DNA of 64,000 nucleotides from Pelobium manganitolerans (lineage in GTDB: Bacteria > Bacteroidota > Bacteroidia > Sphingobacteriales > Sphingobacteriaceae). Below the pieces are notes generated by a model. That model did not search any database and was not told the DNA's origin. It saw only the letters and a program-made list of their open reading frames with translations. Position numbers and translations under genes: made by a program. Below are positions 9,339 through 17,108 of the stretch, in pieces (position 1 is the first letter of the stretch; every line of letters starts with the position of its first letter). The stretch covers positions 62,001-126,000 of the forward strand of contig NZ_MBTA01000012.1 of NCBI RefSeq assembly GCF_003609575.1, given 5' to 3'.

Positions 9339-10505
9339 TTGTCATCAAATATTATTAAGCATATTGCCATTTTAGGCTCTACAGGCAGTATCGGTACGCA
9401 GGCGCTAGAAGTAATTGAAGCCAACCCGCAACTTTTTGCGGTTTCGGTGCTAACGGCACAAAGCAATGTAGATTTGCTTATCCGGCAGGCTTTAAAATTT
9501 AAACCCTTAGTAGCGGTGATAGGCGATGTGCAGAAATATCAAATTTTAAAAGAAGCATTAGCTGGCAGCGGAATTGAGGCAAAAGCGGGCGAAGAAGCAC
9601 TTTGCGAGGCGGTGTTGTTGCCCCAAACGGAAATGGTGTTAACCGCATTGGTAGGTTTTGCCGGTTTAAAACCCACCATGAGCGCAATTAAGGCCGGCAA
9701 ACATATCGCGCTAGCGAATAAAGAGACCTTGGTGGTTGCCGGTGATATTGTTACCGCTTTGGCTAAACAGCACAGCGTAGATATTTTACCCGTAGATTCT
9801 GAGCATTCGGCAATTTTTCAATGTTTAGTGGGCGAAAAAAGTCCGGTCGAGAAAATTTACCTCACCGCATCCGGCGGACCGTTTCGCGGTAAAGATTTCG
9901 CCTATCTTTCGGAAGTTACTCGCCACCAGGCCTTAAAACATCCAAACTGGGTTATGGGCGCTAAAATCACGATTGACTCGGCTACCTTAATGAACAAAGG
10001 TTTGGAGGTGATAGAAGCCAAATGGCTGTTTAACCTGTCTGTGCCCCAGATTGATGTAATTGTGCATCCACAATCAATTGTGCATTCTATCGTTCAGTTC
10101 ACAGACGGTTCTATGAAAGCACAAATGGGCTTGCCCGATATGAAATTGCCAATTCAGTACGCTATGGCCTATCCTAACCGCGTTGCAAACAATTTTAAAC
10201 GCTTCAACTTTTGGGATTATCCAAGCTTAACTTTTGAGGCGGCAGATACCAAAACCTTCCGAAATTTGGCCTTAGCATTTGAAGCATTGGAAAAAGGCGG
10301 AAATATGCCCTGCATTATTAACGCGGCAAATGAAGTTGTAGTTGCCGAATTTTTAAAAGACGGCATCGGTTTTTTACAAATGAGCGAAGTGATAGAAACC
10401 TGTATGGCTAAACTGGACTATGTAAAAGAGCCGAGTATAGAAGATTATTTTGAAACGGATAGGCAAACACGCATTTTTGCGCAGGAACTGGTTGGGGCGG
10501 TATGA
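9339..10505 (+). CDS. dxr: 1-deoxy-D-xylulose 5-phosphate reductoisomerase
   Basis: This enzyme catalyses the second step of the MEP pathway to isoprenoids: NADPH-dependent rearrangement and reduction of DXP to MEP in the cytoplasm. The 388 residues have the NADPH motif ILGSTGSIG (about 10-18), ALANKETLV, VDSEHSAIFQ, the substrate loop TASGGPFRG, and the diagnostic HPNWVMGAKITIDSATLMNK. The start is TTG at 9339: an in-frame stop lies at 9330-9332 and no ATG precedes the NADPH motif, so a rare start codon is needed. The spacing of 6 bases to the GH3 gene indicates co-transcription. It is the target of fosmidomycin, and a fosmidomycin-resistance-like exporter lies elsewhere in the window (46.8-48.0 kb). 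Confidence 0.97.
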   Translation: MSSNIIKHIAILGSTGSIGTQALEVIEANPQLFAVSVLTAQSNVDLLIRQALKFKPLVAVIGDVQKYQILKEALAGSGIEAKAGEEALCEAVLLPQTEMVLTALVGFAGLKPTMSAIKAGKHIALANKETLVVAGDIVTALAKQHSVDILPVDSEHSAIFQCLVGEKSPVEKIYLTASGGPFRGKDFAYLSEVTRHQALKHPNWVMGAKITIDSATLMNKGLEVIEAKWLFNLSVPQIDVIVHPQSIVHSIVQFTDGSMKAQMGLPDMKLPIQYAMAYPNRVANNFKRFNFWDYPSLTFEAADTKTFRNLALAFEALEKGGNMPCIINAANEVVVAEFLKDGIGFLQMSEVIETCMAKLDYVKEPSIEDYFETDRQTRIFAQELVGAV

Positions 10506-10579
10506 GTAGTGAGTATAGGGTACTGGGGGATATTTGGTAACAAGAATTAAGGTTAAGAGTCAAACTATAAAAAAAAGAA
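10506..10579 (+). other. Low-complexity intergenic spacer with degenerate repeats
   Basis: A short spacer of the form gagtagtgagtataggg / tactgggggatatt. The same style of G/T/A-rich degenerate text recurs in other gaps of this window (11906-11970, 27975-28045, 34834-34890, 45837-45900). No gene or terminator is visible. Confidence 0.4.
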
Positions 10580-11905
10580 ATGGATGTAATTGTGATGATA
10601 GCCCAGCTAATTTTGGGGCTTTCTATTTTGGTGGTGTTGCACGAGTTAGGGCATTATTTAACGGCCCGGGCTTTCGGGATTAAAGTAGAGAAGTTTTACC
10701 TGTTTTTTGATGCTTGGGGCTTTAAGCTCTTCAGCATAAAATATAAAGATTGCGAGTACGGTATCGGTTGGTTGCCACTGGGCGGATATGTGAAAATTGC
10801 GGGTATGATAGACGAATCTATGGATACCGAAGCCATGGCACAACCTGTAAAAGATTGGGAATTTAGGGCAAAACCGGCTTGGCAACGCCTAATAGTGATG
10901 TTGGGCGGTGTTACCGTAAATATTATTTTGGGTATTTTTATTTTTTGGATGCTAACTTTCAAATACGGCGAAACATACATCCCAAACAGCGAGTTAAAAT
11001 ATGGTATAGCGCCCGGCATTGTTGGGCAGCAGATAGGCTTGCAGCCCGGCGATAAAATTGAAGAAATTAACGGCGAAAAAGTAGAGCGTTTTGAAGATAT
11101 CAAAAGTTCTGATGTGTTGATGGGCAACTCGACCCTCACCGTACTGCGCAACGGCGAAGAAAAGCAGATTGCTATCCCAGCAAATATTTTAAATACGGTA
11201 TCTGATTTTGGGATTGCCGAGTTTGTATCGCCACGTATTATCTCTAAAGTGGGCGAGGTAATGCCGGGCAGCCCCGCCGAAAAAGCGGGTTTAAAAAGCA
11301 ACGACCAAATTTTGGAAGTTAACGGAAAAGAAGCGGTTTACTCTGATCAGTTGCGTACGCTTTTAGCCGATGTGAAAAGCAAGACCGCCAATTTGCTGGT
11401 GCGCCGAGATACCCAGATGTTACAGTTGCCGGTGCAGGTAACGGCAGATGGCACCATCGGTTTTGCTTTTGATTATAGCTATATACAAACCCGCACGCAA
11501 GATTATTCTTTAATGGCCGCTTTGCCTGCCGGCGCGTCCAAGGCTTGGGGCTCGCTAATAGATAATGCCAAAGGTTTGGGCAAGGTGGTAAAAGGAGAGG
11601 TAAAAGCAAACAAAGCTTTCTCTGGCCCAGTAGAAATTGCCCGTAAATTATACGGCGGTACTTGGGATTGGGTGAAATTTTGGGGAATTACCGGTTTGCT
11701 TTCTATGGCGCTTGCGCTGATGAACTTATTACCAATACCAGCCTTAGATGGCGGACACGCCATGTTTTTGCTGATAGAAATGATAAAGGGCAAACCGTTG
11801 AGCGATAAATTTATGGAACGCGCCCAAATGGTGGGTTTCGTGATTTTAGCCTCTTTAATGGTGTTTGTATTGGGTAACGATATTTTTAAGGCGTTTACTA
11901 AATAG
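10580..11905 (+). CDS. rseP: Site-2 intramembrane zinc metalloprotease RseP
   Basis: A 441-residue M50 family protease. The zinc motif HELGH lies in the first membrane segment (about residues 21-25). Two PDZ domains follow (about 120-200 and 205-285, with GLKSNDQILEVNGKE in the second). The third-segment motif NLLPIPALDGGH (about 381-392) supplies the aspartate ligand. In the inner membrane it performs the second cut in regulated proteolysis of anti-sigma factors and removes signal-peptide remnants. Placement just after dxr is common in bacteria. Confidence 0.96.
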   Translation: MDVIVMIAQLILGLSILVVLHELGHYLTARAFGIKVEKFYLFFDAWGFKLFSIKYKDCEYGIGWLPLGGYVKIAGMIDESMDTEAMAQPVKDWEFRAKPAWQRLIVMLGGVTVNIILGIFIFWMLTFKYGETYIPNSELKYGIAPGIVGQQIGLQPGDKIEEINGEKVERFEDIKSSDVLMGNSTLTVLRNGEEKQIAIPANILNTVSDFGIAEFVSPRIISKVGEVMPGSPAEKAGLKSNDQILEVNGKEAVYSDQLRTLLADVKSKTANLLVRRDTQMLQLPVQVTADGTIGFAFDYSYIQTRTQDYSLMAALPAGASKAWGSLIDNAKGLGKVVKGEVKANKAFSGPVEIARKLYGGTWDWVKFWGITGLLSMALALMNLLPIPALDGGHAMFLLIEMIKGKPLSDKFMERAQMVGFVILASLMVFVLGNDIFKAFTK

Positions 11906-11975
11906 GCAGGTATAAGGCTTGGGGTGTAGGTTTGAGGTATAGGGCTTGGGATAAAGTTTTCTGAATTGCTATCCG

Positions 11976-12056
11976 GGCTTTTGAATTTTTACTTTTCACC
12001 TTCTACTTTGAAAGATAGGCTTTTTGAATTTTTACTTTTCACTTTTTACTTTGAAA
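11976..12056 (+). repeat. Imperfect tandem direct repeat, two ~39-bp units
   Basis: Unit 1 (11976-12013) and unit 2 (12018-12056) both read ggctttt-gaatttttacttttcac followed by tt-tactttgaaa with few differences. Unit 2 ends immediately before the hscB start codon at 12058, so the repeat forms the hscB leader. A related T-rich text (tttttgaatttccactttt) occurs at 34910-34945. Confidence 0.6.
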
Positions 12057-12057
12057 A

Positions 12058-12591
12058 ATGGACTATTTTAAATTTTACGACATACCGCTTTCTTTTTGTC
12101 CGGATCAAAACTTGGTGAAAAAGAAGTTTTATGAGCTCAGTAAGGCCTATCATCCAGATTTTTTTGTGAACGAGCCGGAAGAGAAACAACAGGAGATATT
12201 AGATTTATCCACGCTCAACAACAAGGCTTTCCAAACCCTATCAAATCCTGAGAAGCTATTGCCTTACGTGTTGACAGAAAAAGGCGTTTTAACAGAGGGA
12301 GAAAAATATCAGCTTCCGCAAGATTTTTTAATGGAGATGATGGAAATCAATGAAGCCATTATGGATCTGGAGTTTGAACCCGATGCCCAAAAACAAGCCG
12401 AATTGCAAAAAAATGTGAGCGCGGTTGAACAAACACTAAACAAAGAACTGTTAAGCTTAACTGCTGATTTTGAGAATACTAATGAGGATGTGAAGGCACA
12501 GAAGCTGGCAGAAATTAAAGATATTTGGTATAGAAAAAAATATTTGTTGCGAATACGAGAATCAATTGATAAGTTTGCACACCGAAAATGA
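12058..12591 (+). CDS. hscB: Co-chaperone HscB for iron-sulfur cluster assembly
   Basis: A 177-residue protein with an N-terminal J domain (residues 1-72) carrying the HPD motif in AYHPDFF and the LSTLNNKAFQTLSNP helix, followed by an HSCB-C helical bundle (about 85-170). It delivers the IscU-type scaffold to the Hsp70 partner during Fe-S cluster transfer. No isc genes are adjacent in the window. The start ATG at 12058 directly follows a T-rich direct repeat with no recognisable Shine-Dalgarno, which is usual in this phylum. Confidence 0.9.
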   Translation: MDYFKFYDIPLSFCPDQNLVKKKFYELSKAYHPDFFVNEPEEKQQEILDLSTLNNKAFQTLSNPEKLLPYVLTEKGVLTEGEKYQLPQDFLMEMMEINEAIMDLEFEPDAQKQAELQKNVSAVEQTLNKELLSLTADFENTNEDVKAQKLAEIKDIWYRKKYLLRIRESIDKFAHRK

Positions 12592-12608
12592 ACTGATGTT
12601 CATTAAAT

Positions 12609-12690
12609 GCCCAGGTGGCGGAATTGGTAGACGCGTTGGTCTCAAACACCAATATCTTCGGATGTGCCGGTTCGACCCCGGCCCTGGGTA
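12609..12690 (+). tRNA. tRNA-Leu (anticodon CAA)
   Basis: A class II tRNA of 82 nt. The acceptor GCCCAGG pairs with CCTGGGT, with discriminator A at 12690. The D arm reads GGCGGAATTGGTAGACGC. The anticodon stem TTGGT/ACCAA encloses loop CTCAAAC, giving CAA (reads UUG). The variable arm is ATATCTTCGGATGT and the T arm is GCCGG-TTCGACC-CCGGC. CCA is not encoded. An intrinsic terminator follows immediately. Confidence 0.95.
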
Positions 12691-12692
12691 CA

Positions 12693-12732
12693 AAAGCCCC
12701 GATGTTTTGATGAACATCGGGGCTTTATTTTA
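12693..12732 (+). terminator. Intrinsic terminator of tRNA-Leu
   Basis: A perfect 14-bp stem, AAAGCCCCGATGTT (12693-12706) with AACATCGGGGCTTT (12713-12726) and a 6-base loop, is followed by a T-rich tract. Confidence 0.9.
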
Positions 12733-12759
12733 TTCCAAACTGTTAAACGGGCATCTAGA

Positions 12760-13135
12760 TGGATCAAGCGGAAACGTTGGGGGATTTAGATTTACGCATA
12801 GATTTTTGAGAGCCTGAATAGGAAGAATTTGATATCTGTGACTCCTCTGGATGTTGCCCTGAAAGCAGCTTTGACTTTAGCATTGAAAGATTCCGCTGAA
12901 GCGTTTGTTGGCGGTTGATGAAGAATTCAGTATAGATAAATAATTTGCCTGAACAGGTCTAGAAACAGTTTTAAAAGATGATTCTTTGTCGAGTTTAGTT
13001 AATTTCGAAATAATCCAGAATACCTTCTGGAAGTAATAAACTGATTAAGGTAATTGCAGGCTTGAGTCAAAATAGGAATCGTTAATCCGGTACAAAGAAA
13101 TGAAATTTCATTGCTCCCCTTTTCCGCTTGATCCA
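12760..13135 (-). mobile_element. Internally deleted IS remnant (ISAon1-type)
   Basis: A 376-bp segment is bounded by a perfect 15-bp inverted repeat: TGGATCAAGCGGAAA at 12760-12774 and its complement at 13121-13135. Reading the minus strand, the 5' part begins MKFHFFVPD and later contains LLPEGILDYFEI, as in the N-terminal ORF of ISAon1-type elements, broken by stops. The 3' part (about 12920 to 12788) reads NASAESFNAKVKAAFRAT then GVTDIKFFLFRLSKIYA and a stop, which is a DDE transposase C-terminus. The central region with the catalytic core is missing. I see no target duplication. The family is named from memory of these motifs. Confidence 0.75.
12788..12920 (-). pseudogene. Transposase C-terminal fragment
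   Basis: Only about 40 residues of a transposase remain, ending SKIYA-stop at 12788 on the minus strand. The conserved block NASAESFNAKVKA is typical of the end of DDE transposases in Bacteroidota insertion sequences. It lies inside the inverted-repeat-bounded remnant, next to the left repeat. It cannot be functional alone. Confidence 0.7.
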
Positions 13136-13330
13136 CGATTTTTAGTTACCGATGCAGACCCGTCGTCAGTGGGTTTATAAACACAATAAGCGTAGGACCG
13201 AGCTCATTTGCGTCTAAGAGGTTCGGCAAAAACCTGACAACAACAAATTGCGCCTTAACAACTTTCAACAATAAATACATGCCGTAATTGAAATGGAAGA
13301 TTTAGATTTACAAAACCTTATAAAACAGTT

Positions 13331-13357
13331 AAGCTCCAAACGGGGAGAGTGGAGCTT
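13331..13357 (-). terminator. Putative terminator of the tRNA-like gene
   Basis: An 8-bp stem, AAGCTCCA (13331-13338) with TGGAGCTT (13350-13357), is followed on the minus strand by AACTGTTTT. It is placed 38 bases beyond the 3' end of the minus-strand tRNA-like gene, consistent with ending its transcript. Confidence 0.55.
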
Positions 13358-13394
13358 AAACTAACCAATTATAAACCTAAATTAAACGAAAGGG

Positions 13395-13506
13395 CTGTAG
13401 GGGTAGGAGTCGAACCTACACGAAGTGGTTATTTCACATTGCTGCTATTTCCCAAACCTTCGCCACCGAGACAAGGAGGTGTGTCTGCCAATTTCACCAC
13501 CCTACA
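13395..13506 (-). tRNA. Unusual 112-nt class II tRNA-like gene, apparent anticodon GUC
   Basis: On the minus strand the acceptor TGTAGGG (from 13506) pairs perfectly with CCCTACA. The D arm GTGAAATTGGCAGACAC is Leu-like, and the T arm is GTAGG-TTCGACT-CCTAC. The anticodon stem CCTCC/GGTGG has a central T-T mismatch around loop TTGTCTC, which gives GUC. The base 3' of the anticodon is T, where a purine is normal. The variable region is about 43 nt, closed by CGAAG/CTTCG, roughly twice the usual class II length. Discriminator is G and no CCA is encoded. A good promoter and a terminator flank it. It may be a divergent or pseudo tRNA; isotype is unassigned. Confidence 0.65.
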
Positions 13507-13564
13507 GTGTATTTTTTGTTTCAATTTTATCATCGGGCTTGCCCCTTTGATTTATTGTACACTA

Positions 13565-13596
13565 CAAATGTAAGGCGAATTCTAATTCGTTGCAAA
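13565..13596 (-). promoter_or_regulatory. Bacteroidota-type promoter of the tRNA-like gene
   Basis: On the minus strand TTTG (13596-13593) is followed after 20 bases by TACATTTG (13572-13565). This matches the phylum's -33 TTTG and -7 TAnnTTTG elements with normal spacing. Transcription would start about 55 bases before the tRNA-like gene. Confidence 0.65.
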
Positions 13597-13611
13597 TATT
13601 TCAATAAATTC

Positions 13612-13644
13612 TTGTAACTTTTATTAATTTTTTATTTATACTTG
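13612..13644 (+). promoter_or_regulatory. Promoter of the Lrp-type regulator gene
   Basis: TTG at 13612-13614 and TATACTTG at 13637-13644 (seven of eight matches to TAnnTTTG) are separated by 22 bases. They precede the ATG at 13669 by 24 bases. The divergent tRNA-like promoter lies just upstream. Confidence 0.55.
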
Positions 13645-13668
13645 TTTAATATTAATATTCGTTAAAGC

Positions 13669-14145
13669 ATGGCAGATAAATCACGACCTAATTTAGAAAT
13701 TGATAATTTGGATATCGACATTTTGTCGATTTTGATGAACGATGCCACCACGGCTTATACCGAAATTGCCAAAGAACTCATCGTTTCTGGCGGAACCATC
13801 CACGTGCGCATGAAGAAAATGCAGGATATGGGCATTATCAAAGGCTCAAACCTGATTGTAGACGCGCAAAAAGTGGGTTATGATATCACCGCTTTTTTGG
13901 GTATTTATCTAGAGAAGGGCTCCATTTATCATGATGCAGTTAAAGAGATGAAGAAGATAAAGGAGATTGTAGAACTGCATTATACCACCGGTGGCTACTC
14001 TATGTTTGCAAAAATTATCTGTAGAGATACTGGACACTTGCGCCATGTGTTAAATGATAAAATTCAGGCGGTGCAAGGCATACAACGCACAGAAACGTTT
14101 ATCTCTTTAGAAGAGAGCATCAAGCGCCAGATCACCTTAAAGTAA
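13669..14145 (+). CDS. Lrp/AsnC family transcriptional regulator
   Basis: 158 residues. The N-terminal winged helix-turn-helix (about 10-65) contains LDIDILSILMNDATTAYTEI and the recognition helix region GGTIHVRMKKMQDMGII. The C-terminal RAM/AsnC ligand domain (about 75-150) includes the GGYSMFAKIICRD strand with its Gly pair. Members bind DNA as dimers or octamers and respond to amino acids. Target genes cannot be read here. It has its own promoter and is followed 64 bases later by a small hydrophilic protein gene. Confidence 0.93.
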   Translation: MADKSRPNLEIDNLDIDILSILMNDATTAYTEIAKELIVSGGTIHVRMKKMQDMGIIKGSNLIVDAQKVGYDITAFLGIYLEKGSIYHDAVKEMKKIKEIVELHYTTGGYSMFAKIICRDTGHLRHVLNDKIQAVQGIQRTETFISLEESIKRQITLK

Positions 14146-14209
14146 TTAAGCATCTGCTATAAATTGGCAGTGGATTTGATTTATAGGCTCTAAATCAAAA
14201 GATATCGCC

Positions 14210-14440
14210 ATGGAAAATAAAGAGAAAAAATGGGAGTCGGGGCCTATGCAACATACGCACGACGAGCGCACGGCAGAGCAGATGCAACGTGCAAAGGAAG
14301 AGTCTGAACGCCGGAAAGAGAATTTAGACGATAAAGGTGAGGGTTCTTACAAAGAAAAAAACGGAGATGAGGACAAGCAGTTTTCCGATTTAGAAAATGA
14401 ACCCAAACTTGATAAAAAGCCTACGAAAACCCAAGAGTAA
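14210..14440 (+). CDS. Small hydrophilic protein of unknown function
   Basis: 76 residues, almost entirely charged or polar (MENKEKKWESGPMQHTHDE at the start; many KE, DK and EN pairs), with no hydrophobic core, so probably intrinsically disordered. It resembles small stress-type hydrophilic proteins only in composition. It ends just before a strong bidirectional terminator hairpin. Confidence 0.65.
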   Translation: MENKEKKWESGPMQHTHDERTAEQMQRAKEESERRKENLDDKGEGSYKEKNGDEDKQFSDLENEPKLDKKPTKTQE

Positions 14441-14457
14441 AGGCATTTTCAAAAACT

Positions 14458-14488
14458 AAGCGCTGACACACACGGTCAGCGCTTAAAA
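14458..14488. terminator. Bidirectional intrinsic terminator
   Basis: A 10-bp perfect stem, AAGCGCTGAC (14458-14467) and GTCAGCGCTT (14475-14484), with a 7-base loop lies between the convergent small-protein and phosphatase genes. A-rich flanks on both sides give T tracts in either direction. Confidence 0.85.
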
Positions 14489-14492
14489 ACAT

Positions 14493-14939
14493 CTACCTGT
14501 TTTGCGTTTTAAGTTCTGCTAGTAGCGAAACGCAATTCTTTTCAATCAAATCATATACGGGTGCAAAAAGGGCATCATCATAATAAGGGTCTGGCACAAT
14601 TTCGTTTTTGATCAATAACCTTACTTTTTCCCGCTGACTATCATTTTCAGCTAATCGCATTACATCCCGGTAGTTCTGCTCGTCCATTACCGCAATCACA
14701 TCAAAACTGTCAAAATCTGCCACGCTAAACTGCCGTGCTTGCTGTGCAGAAATATCTATACCATGTGCTTTGGCTACCTTAATTGATCTATGGTCCGGCT
14801 TTTTGCCGATGTGATAGTTGCCTGTTCCGGCCGAATCTACCTGCCAGTTTAAGCCTTGCGCATCAGCTAAATGTCGCATAATACCTTCTGCGAGCGGAGA
14901 ACGGCAAATATTGCCTAAGCAGACCATTAAAATCTTCAT
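14493..14939 (-). CDS. Low molecular weight protein-tyrosine phosphatase
   Basis: 148 residues. The phosphate loop C7-LGNIC-R13-S (CX5R) is at the N-terminus and the catalytic acid loop VPDPYYDD lies near residue 120, both diagnostic of the LMW-PTP family. It hydrolyses phosphotyrosine or small phosphoesters through a cysteinyl phosphate. In bacteria such enzymes often oppose tyrosine kinases of capsule export, but no kinase or capsule gene is adjacent here. Confidence 0.95.
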   Translation of the reverse strand: MKILMVCLGNICRSPLAEGIMRHLADAQGLNWQVDSAGTGNYHIGKKPDHRSIKVAKAHGIDISAQQARQFSVADFDSFDVIAVMDEQNYRDVMRLAENDSQREKVRLLIKNEIVPDPYYDDALFAPVYDLIEKNCVSLLAELKTQNR

Positions 14940-14987
14940 ATCGTTTTTTATAAAGTGTTGAGAATTTTTATCGCGCCAAACGCTTGC

Positions 14988-15500
14988 TTATTTACATACC
15001 AGCTTTTGCTGTAAAAGCAGTTGTTGCGTAGTGCCGGTTTGCAGGTTTTTTAGATGGATAACGGAATCTGTTTTTGCTGTAATCAAAAATAAATCTGTGA
15101 ATTTGCCATTGCGATAGCAACTGCCAACGGTTTTGTACTTAAATTCCGCATCCACAAAATTGCCATCAAACTTTAGCGTATCGCCCACTACTTTGTAATA
15201 ACCTTTTGCGTACTCGTCCCAATTGCCTTCTTGGTAACAGGGGCCGCCGTCTAAATTAACTTTAGAAACATTGTGGATGGTAGCGTAAAAAGAATCGCAG
15301 GTGAATTTAAAGCGGAAACTTTGCCAGCTTACCAAATCCTCGTGTTTCAGCAAAGCATCTTCTTGCCATAAGCCTTGCAAATAAGCGTCGCCGGTAGATT
15401 GCTCTAGCTTGTTAAATTTACAAGCCGATAAAAAAAGAACAACCAAAGTTGCAAAAAGAATAATTTTTAGTGCTGATTGTTGGATGCAGTTAGCAAACAT
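14988..15500 (-). CDS. Predicted lipoprotein of unknown function
   Basis: 170 residues with a type II signal peptide: a hydrophobic stretch at about 11-25 and the lipobox LSAC, making Cys27 the likely lipidated residue. The mature part is beta-rich and has further cysteines (FTCDSF, GGPCYQ, GSCYRN, LVCK), so it may hold disulfides in the periplasm. No named domain is recognised. It lies directly downstream of fumC on the same strand, separated by a terminator-like hairpin. Confidence 0.75.
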   Translation of the reverse strand: MFANCIQQSALKIILFATLVVLFLSACKFNKLEQSTGDAYLQGLWQEDALLKHEDLVSWQSFRFKFTCDSFYATIHNVSKVNLDGGPCYQEGNWDEYAKGYYKVVGDTLKFDGNFVDAEFKYKTVGSCYRNGKFTDLFLITAKTDSVIHLKNLQTGTTQQLLLQQKLVCK

Positions 15501-15519
15501 GCTTAGCTTTTAATCGTAT

Positions 15520-15554
15520 AAAAAAAGCTTACAAGGCTAATGCCTCGTAAGCTT
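15520..15554 (-). terminator. Intrinsic terminator of fumC
   Basis: On the minus strand AAGCTTACGAGGC, loop ATTA, then GCCTTGTAAGCTT form a 13-bp stem with one G-T pair, followed directly by a run of T residues (15526-15520). It sits just past the fumC stop. Confidence 0.85.
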
Positions 15555-15565
15555 AAAATGCATTT

Positions 15566-16963
15566 TTATTTTAAAGAACCTACCATGGCTTCTGGTTTTA
15601 CCCACTCGGTAAACTGTTCGGAAGTTAGTAGGCCTAATTCTACTGCTGCTTCGCGCAAAGTTTTGTTTTCTTTATGCGCCTTTTTAGCAATTTTGGCCGC
15701 ATTCTCGTAACCGATGTGCGGGTTTAAAGCCGTTACCAACATCAACGAGTTTTCCAAATGCTTCTTAATTTCTGGCAAATTAGGCTGTATGCCCACCGCA
15801 CAGTTATTGGTAAATGATACGCAGGCGTCGCCAATTAAACGTGCCGATTGCAAAACGTTTGCAGCAATTACCGGTTTAAAAACATTCAGCTCAAAATGGC
15901 CGGTGGCGCCACCTACAGAAACTGCTACATCATTCCCCATTACCTGCGCACAAACCATAGTTAAAGCTTCGGGCTGTGTAGGGTTTACTTTGCCCGGCAT
16001 AATGGAAGATCCCGGTTCGTTATCTGGAATAATAATTTCGCCGATGCCACAGCGCGGTCCCGAGCTTAACATGCGTATATCATTGGCAACTTTCATTAAA
16101 GAAACGGCTGCCCTTTTTAAAGCGCCAGACATTTCTACCATCGCATCGTGCGCTGCTAAGGCCTCAAACTTATTAGGCGCTGTGATAAAAGGAAGTCCGG
16201 TTAATGTAGCAATGTGTTTGGCTACTAAAAAATCGTAACCTTTTGGCGTGTTTAGGCCCGTGCCCACGGCGGTTCCACCCAAAGCAAGTTCCCTAACTGC
16301 TTCTAACGCATTTTTGATGGCTTTTATAGAGTTGGTGATTTGTTGCGCATAGCCAGAAAACTCTTGGCCCAAGGTCAAAGGCGTAGCATCCATAAAGTGG
16401 GTGCGCCCCGTCTTGGTAATGCTTGCAAACTCTTCGGCTTTTTGCGTTAAAGTATCGCGCAACAGCGTTAAACCTGGGATGGTTACTTCCATCACTTGCT
16501 TATAAGTGGCAATGTGCATGGCCGTAGGGAAAGTATCATTAGATGATTGCGATTTGTTTACATCATCATTCGGGTGCAAAACTTTTTTGTCATCGGCCAG
16601 GGAGCCGCCGTTTAAAACGTGTGCGCGGTTGGCTATTACTTCGTTGGCATTCATGTTTGATTGTGTGCCCGAGCCGGTTTGCCAAATCACTAAAGGAAAC
16701 TGATCATCTAAGCTGCCGGTTAAAATCTCATCGCAAGCTTTGGCAATCAGGTCTTTTTTCTCTGGCGATAAAACGCCCAAATCGGCATTAGCCATCGCCG
16801 CCGCCTTTTTTAAATAAGCAAATGCATGTATAATTTCGATTGGCATTGAAGCCTCTGGCCCAATTTTGAAATTGTTTCTCGAACGCTCGGTTTGTGCTCC
16901 CCAGTATTTTTCTGCCGGAACTTTTACCTCGCCCATGGTGTCATGTTCTATTCTGTATTCCAT
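15566..16963 (-). CDS. fumC: Class II fumarate hydratase
   Basis: The TCA-cycle enzyme that interconverts fumarate and L-malate without an Fe-S cluster. From the ATG at 16963 it encodes 465 residues, the usual FumC length. An upstream in-frame start at 17011 would add 16 residues not expected in the family, so [13 protein letters not shown] is taken as the start. Signature [11 protein letters not shown] (catalytic Ser loop), [11 protein letters not shown] with the active-site His, and [13 protein letters not shown] are all present. It has its own terminator and is divergent from the serine hydrolase gene. Confidence 0.97.
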   Translation of the reverse strand: MEYRIEHDTMGEVKVPAEKYWGAQTERSRNNFKIGPEASMPIEIIHAFAYLKKAAAMANADLGVLSPEKKDLIAKACDEILTGSLDDQFPLVIWQTGSGTQSNMNANEVIANRAHVLNGGSLADDKKVLHPNDDVNKSQSSNDTFPTAMHIATYKQVMEVTIPGLTLLRDTLTQKAEEFASITKTGRTHFMDATPLTLGQEFSGYAQQITNSIKAIKNALEAVRELALGGTAVGTGLNTPKGYDFLVAKHIATLTGLPFITAPNKFEALAAHDAMVEMSGALKRAAVSLMKVANDIRMLSSGPRCGIGEIIIPDNEPGSSIMPGKVNPTQPEALTMVCAQVMGNDVAVSVGGATGHFELNVFKPVIAANVLQSARLIGDACVSFTNNCAVGIQPNLPEIKKHLENSLMLVTALNPHIGYENAAKIAKKAHKENKTLREAAVELGLLTSEQFTEWVKPEAMVGSLK

Positions 16964-17108
16964 TTGTTTGCTTTTTGTTACGGCCGCAAAATTAGTGTTT
17001 TTGCCCGTCAAAGCCCAATTATTGGCAGGCTAATGTGTAAAACTCTCTTTGCTTAATTGCAGATATAATTTCTATTTTCCGCCCTCGTTTAATTCTCTAA
17101 AAATTAAA

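Noticed and set aside
12566-12817. 83-codon plus-strand frame across the end of hscB
   Set aside because: It runs through tRNA-Leu and its terminator, which fully explain the sequence.
13395-13506. Selenocysteine tRNA interpretation of the long tRNA-like gene
   Set aside because: Although 8 + 5 acceptor/T pairs can be drawn, the D stem is only 3 bp and the anticodon is not UCA.
13349-13573. 74-codon plus-strand frame
   Set aside because: It is antisense to the tRNA-like gene and its promoter.
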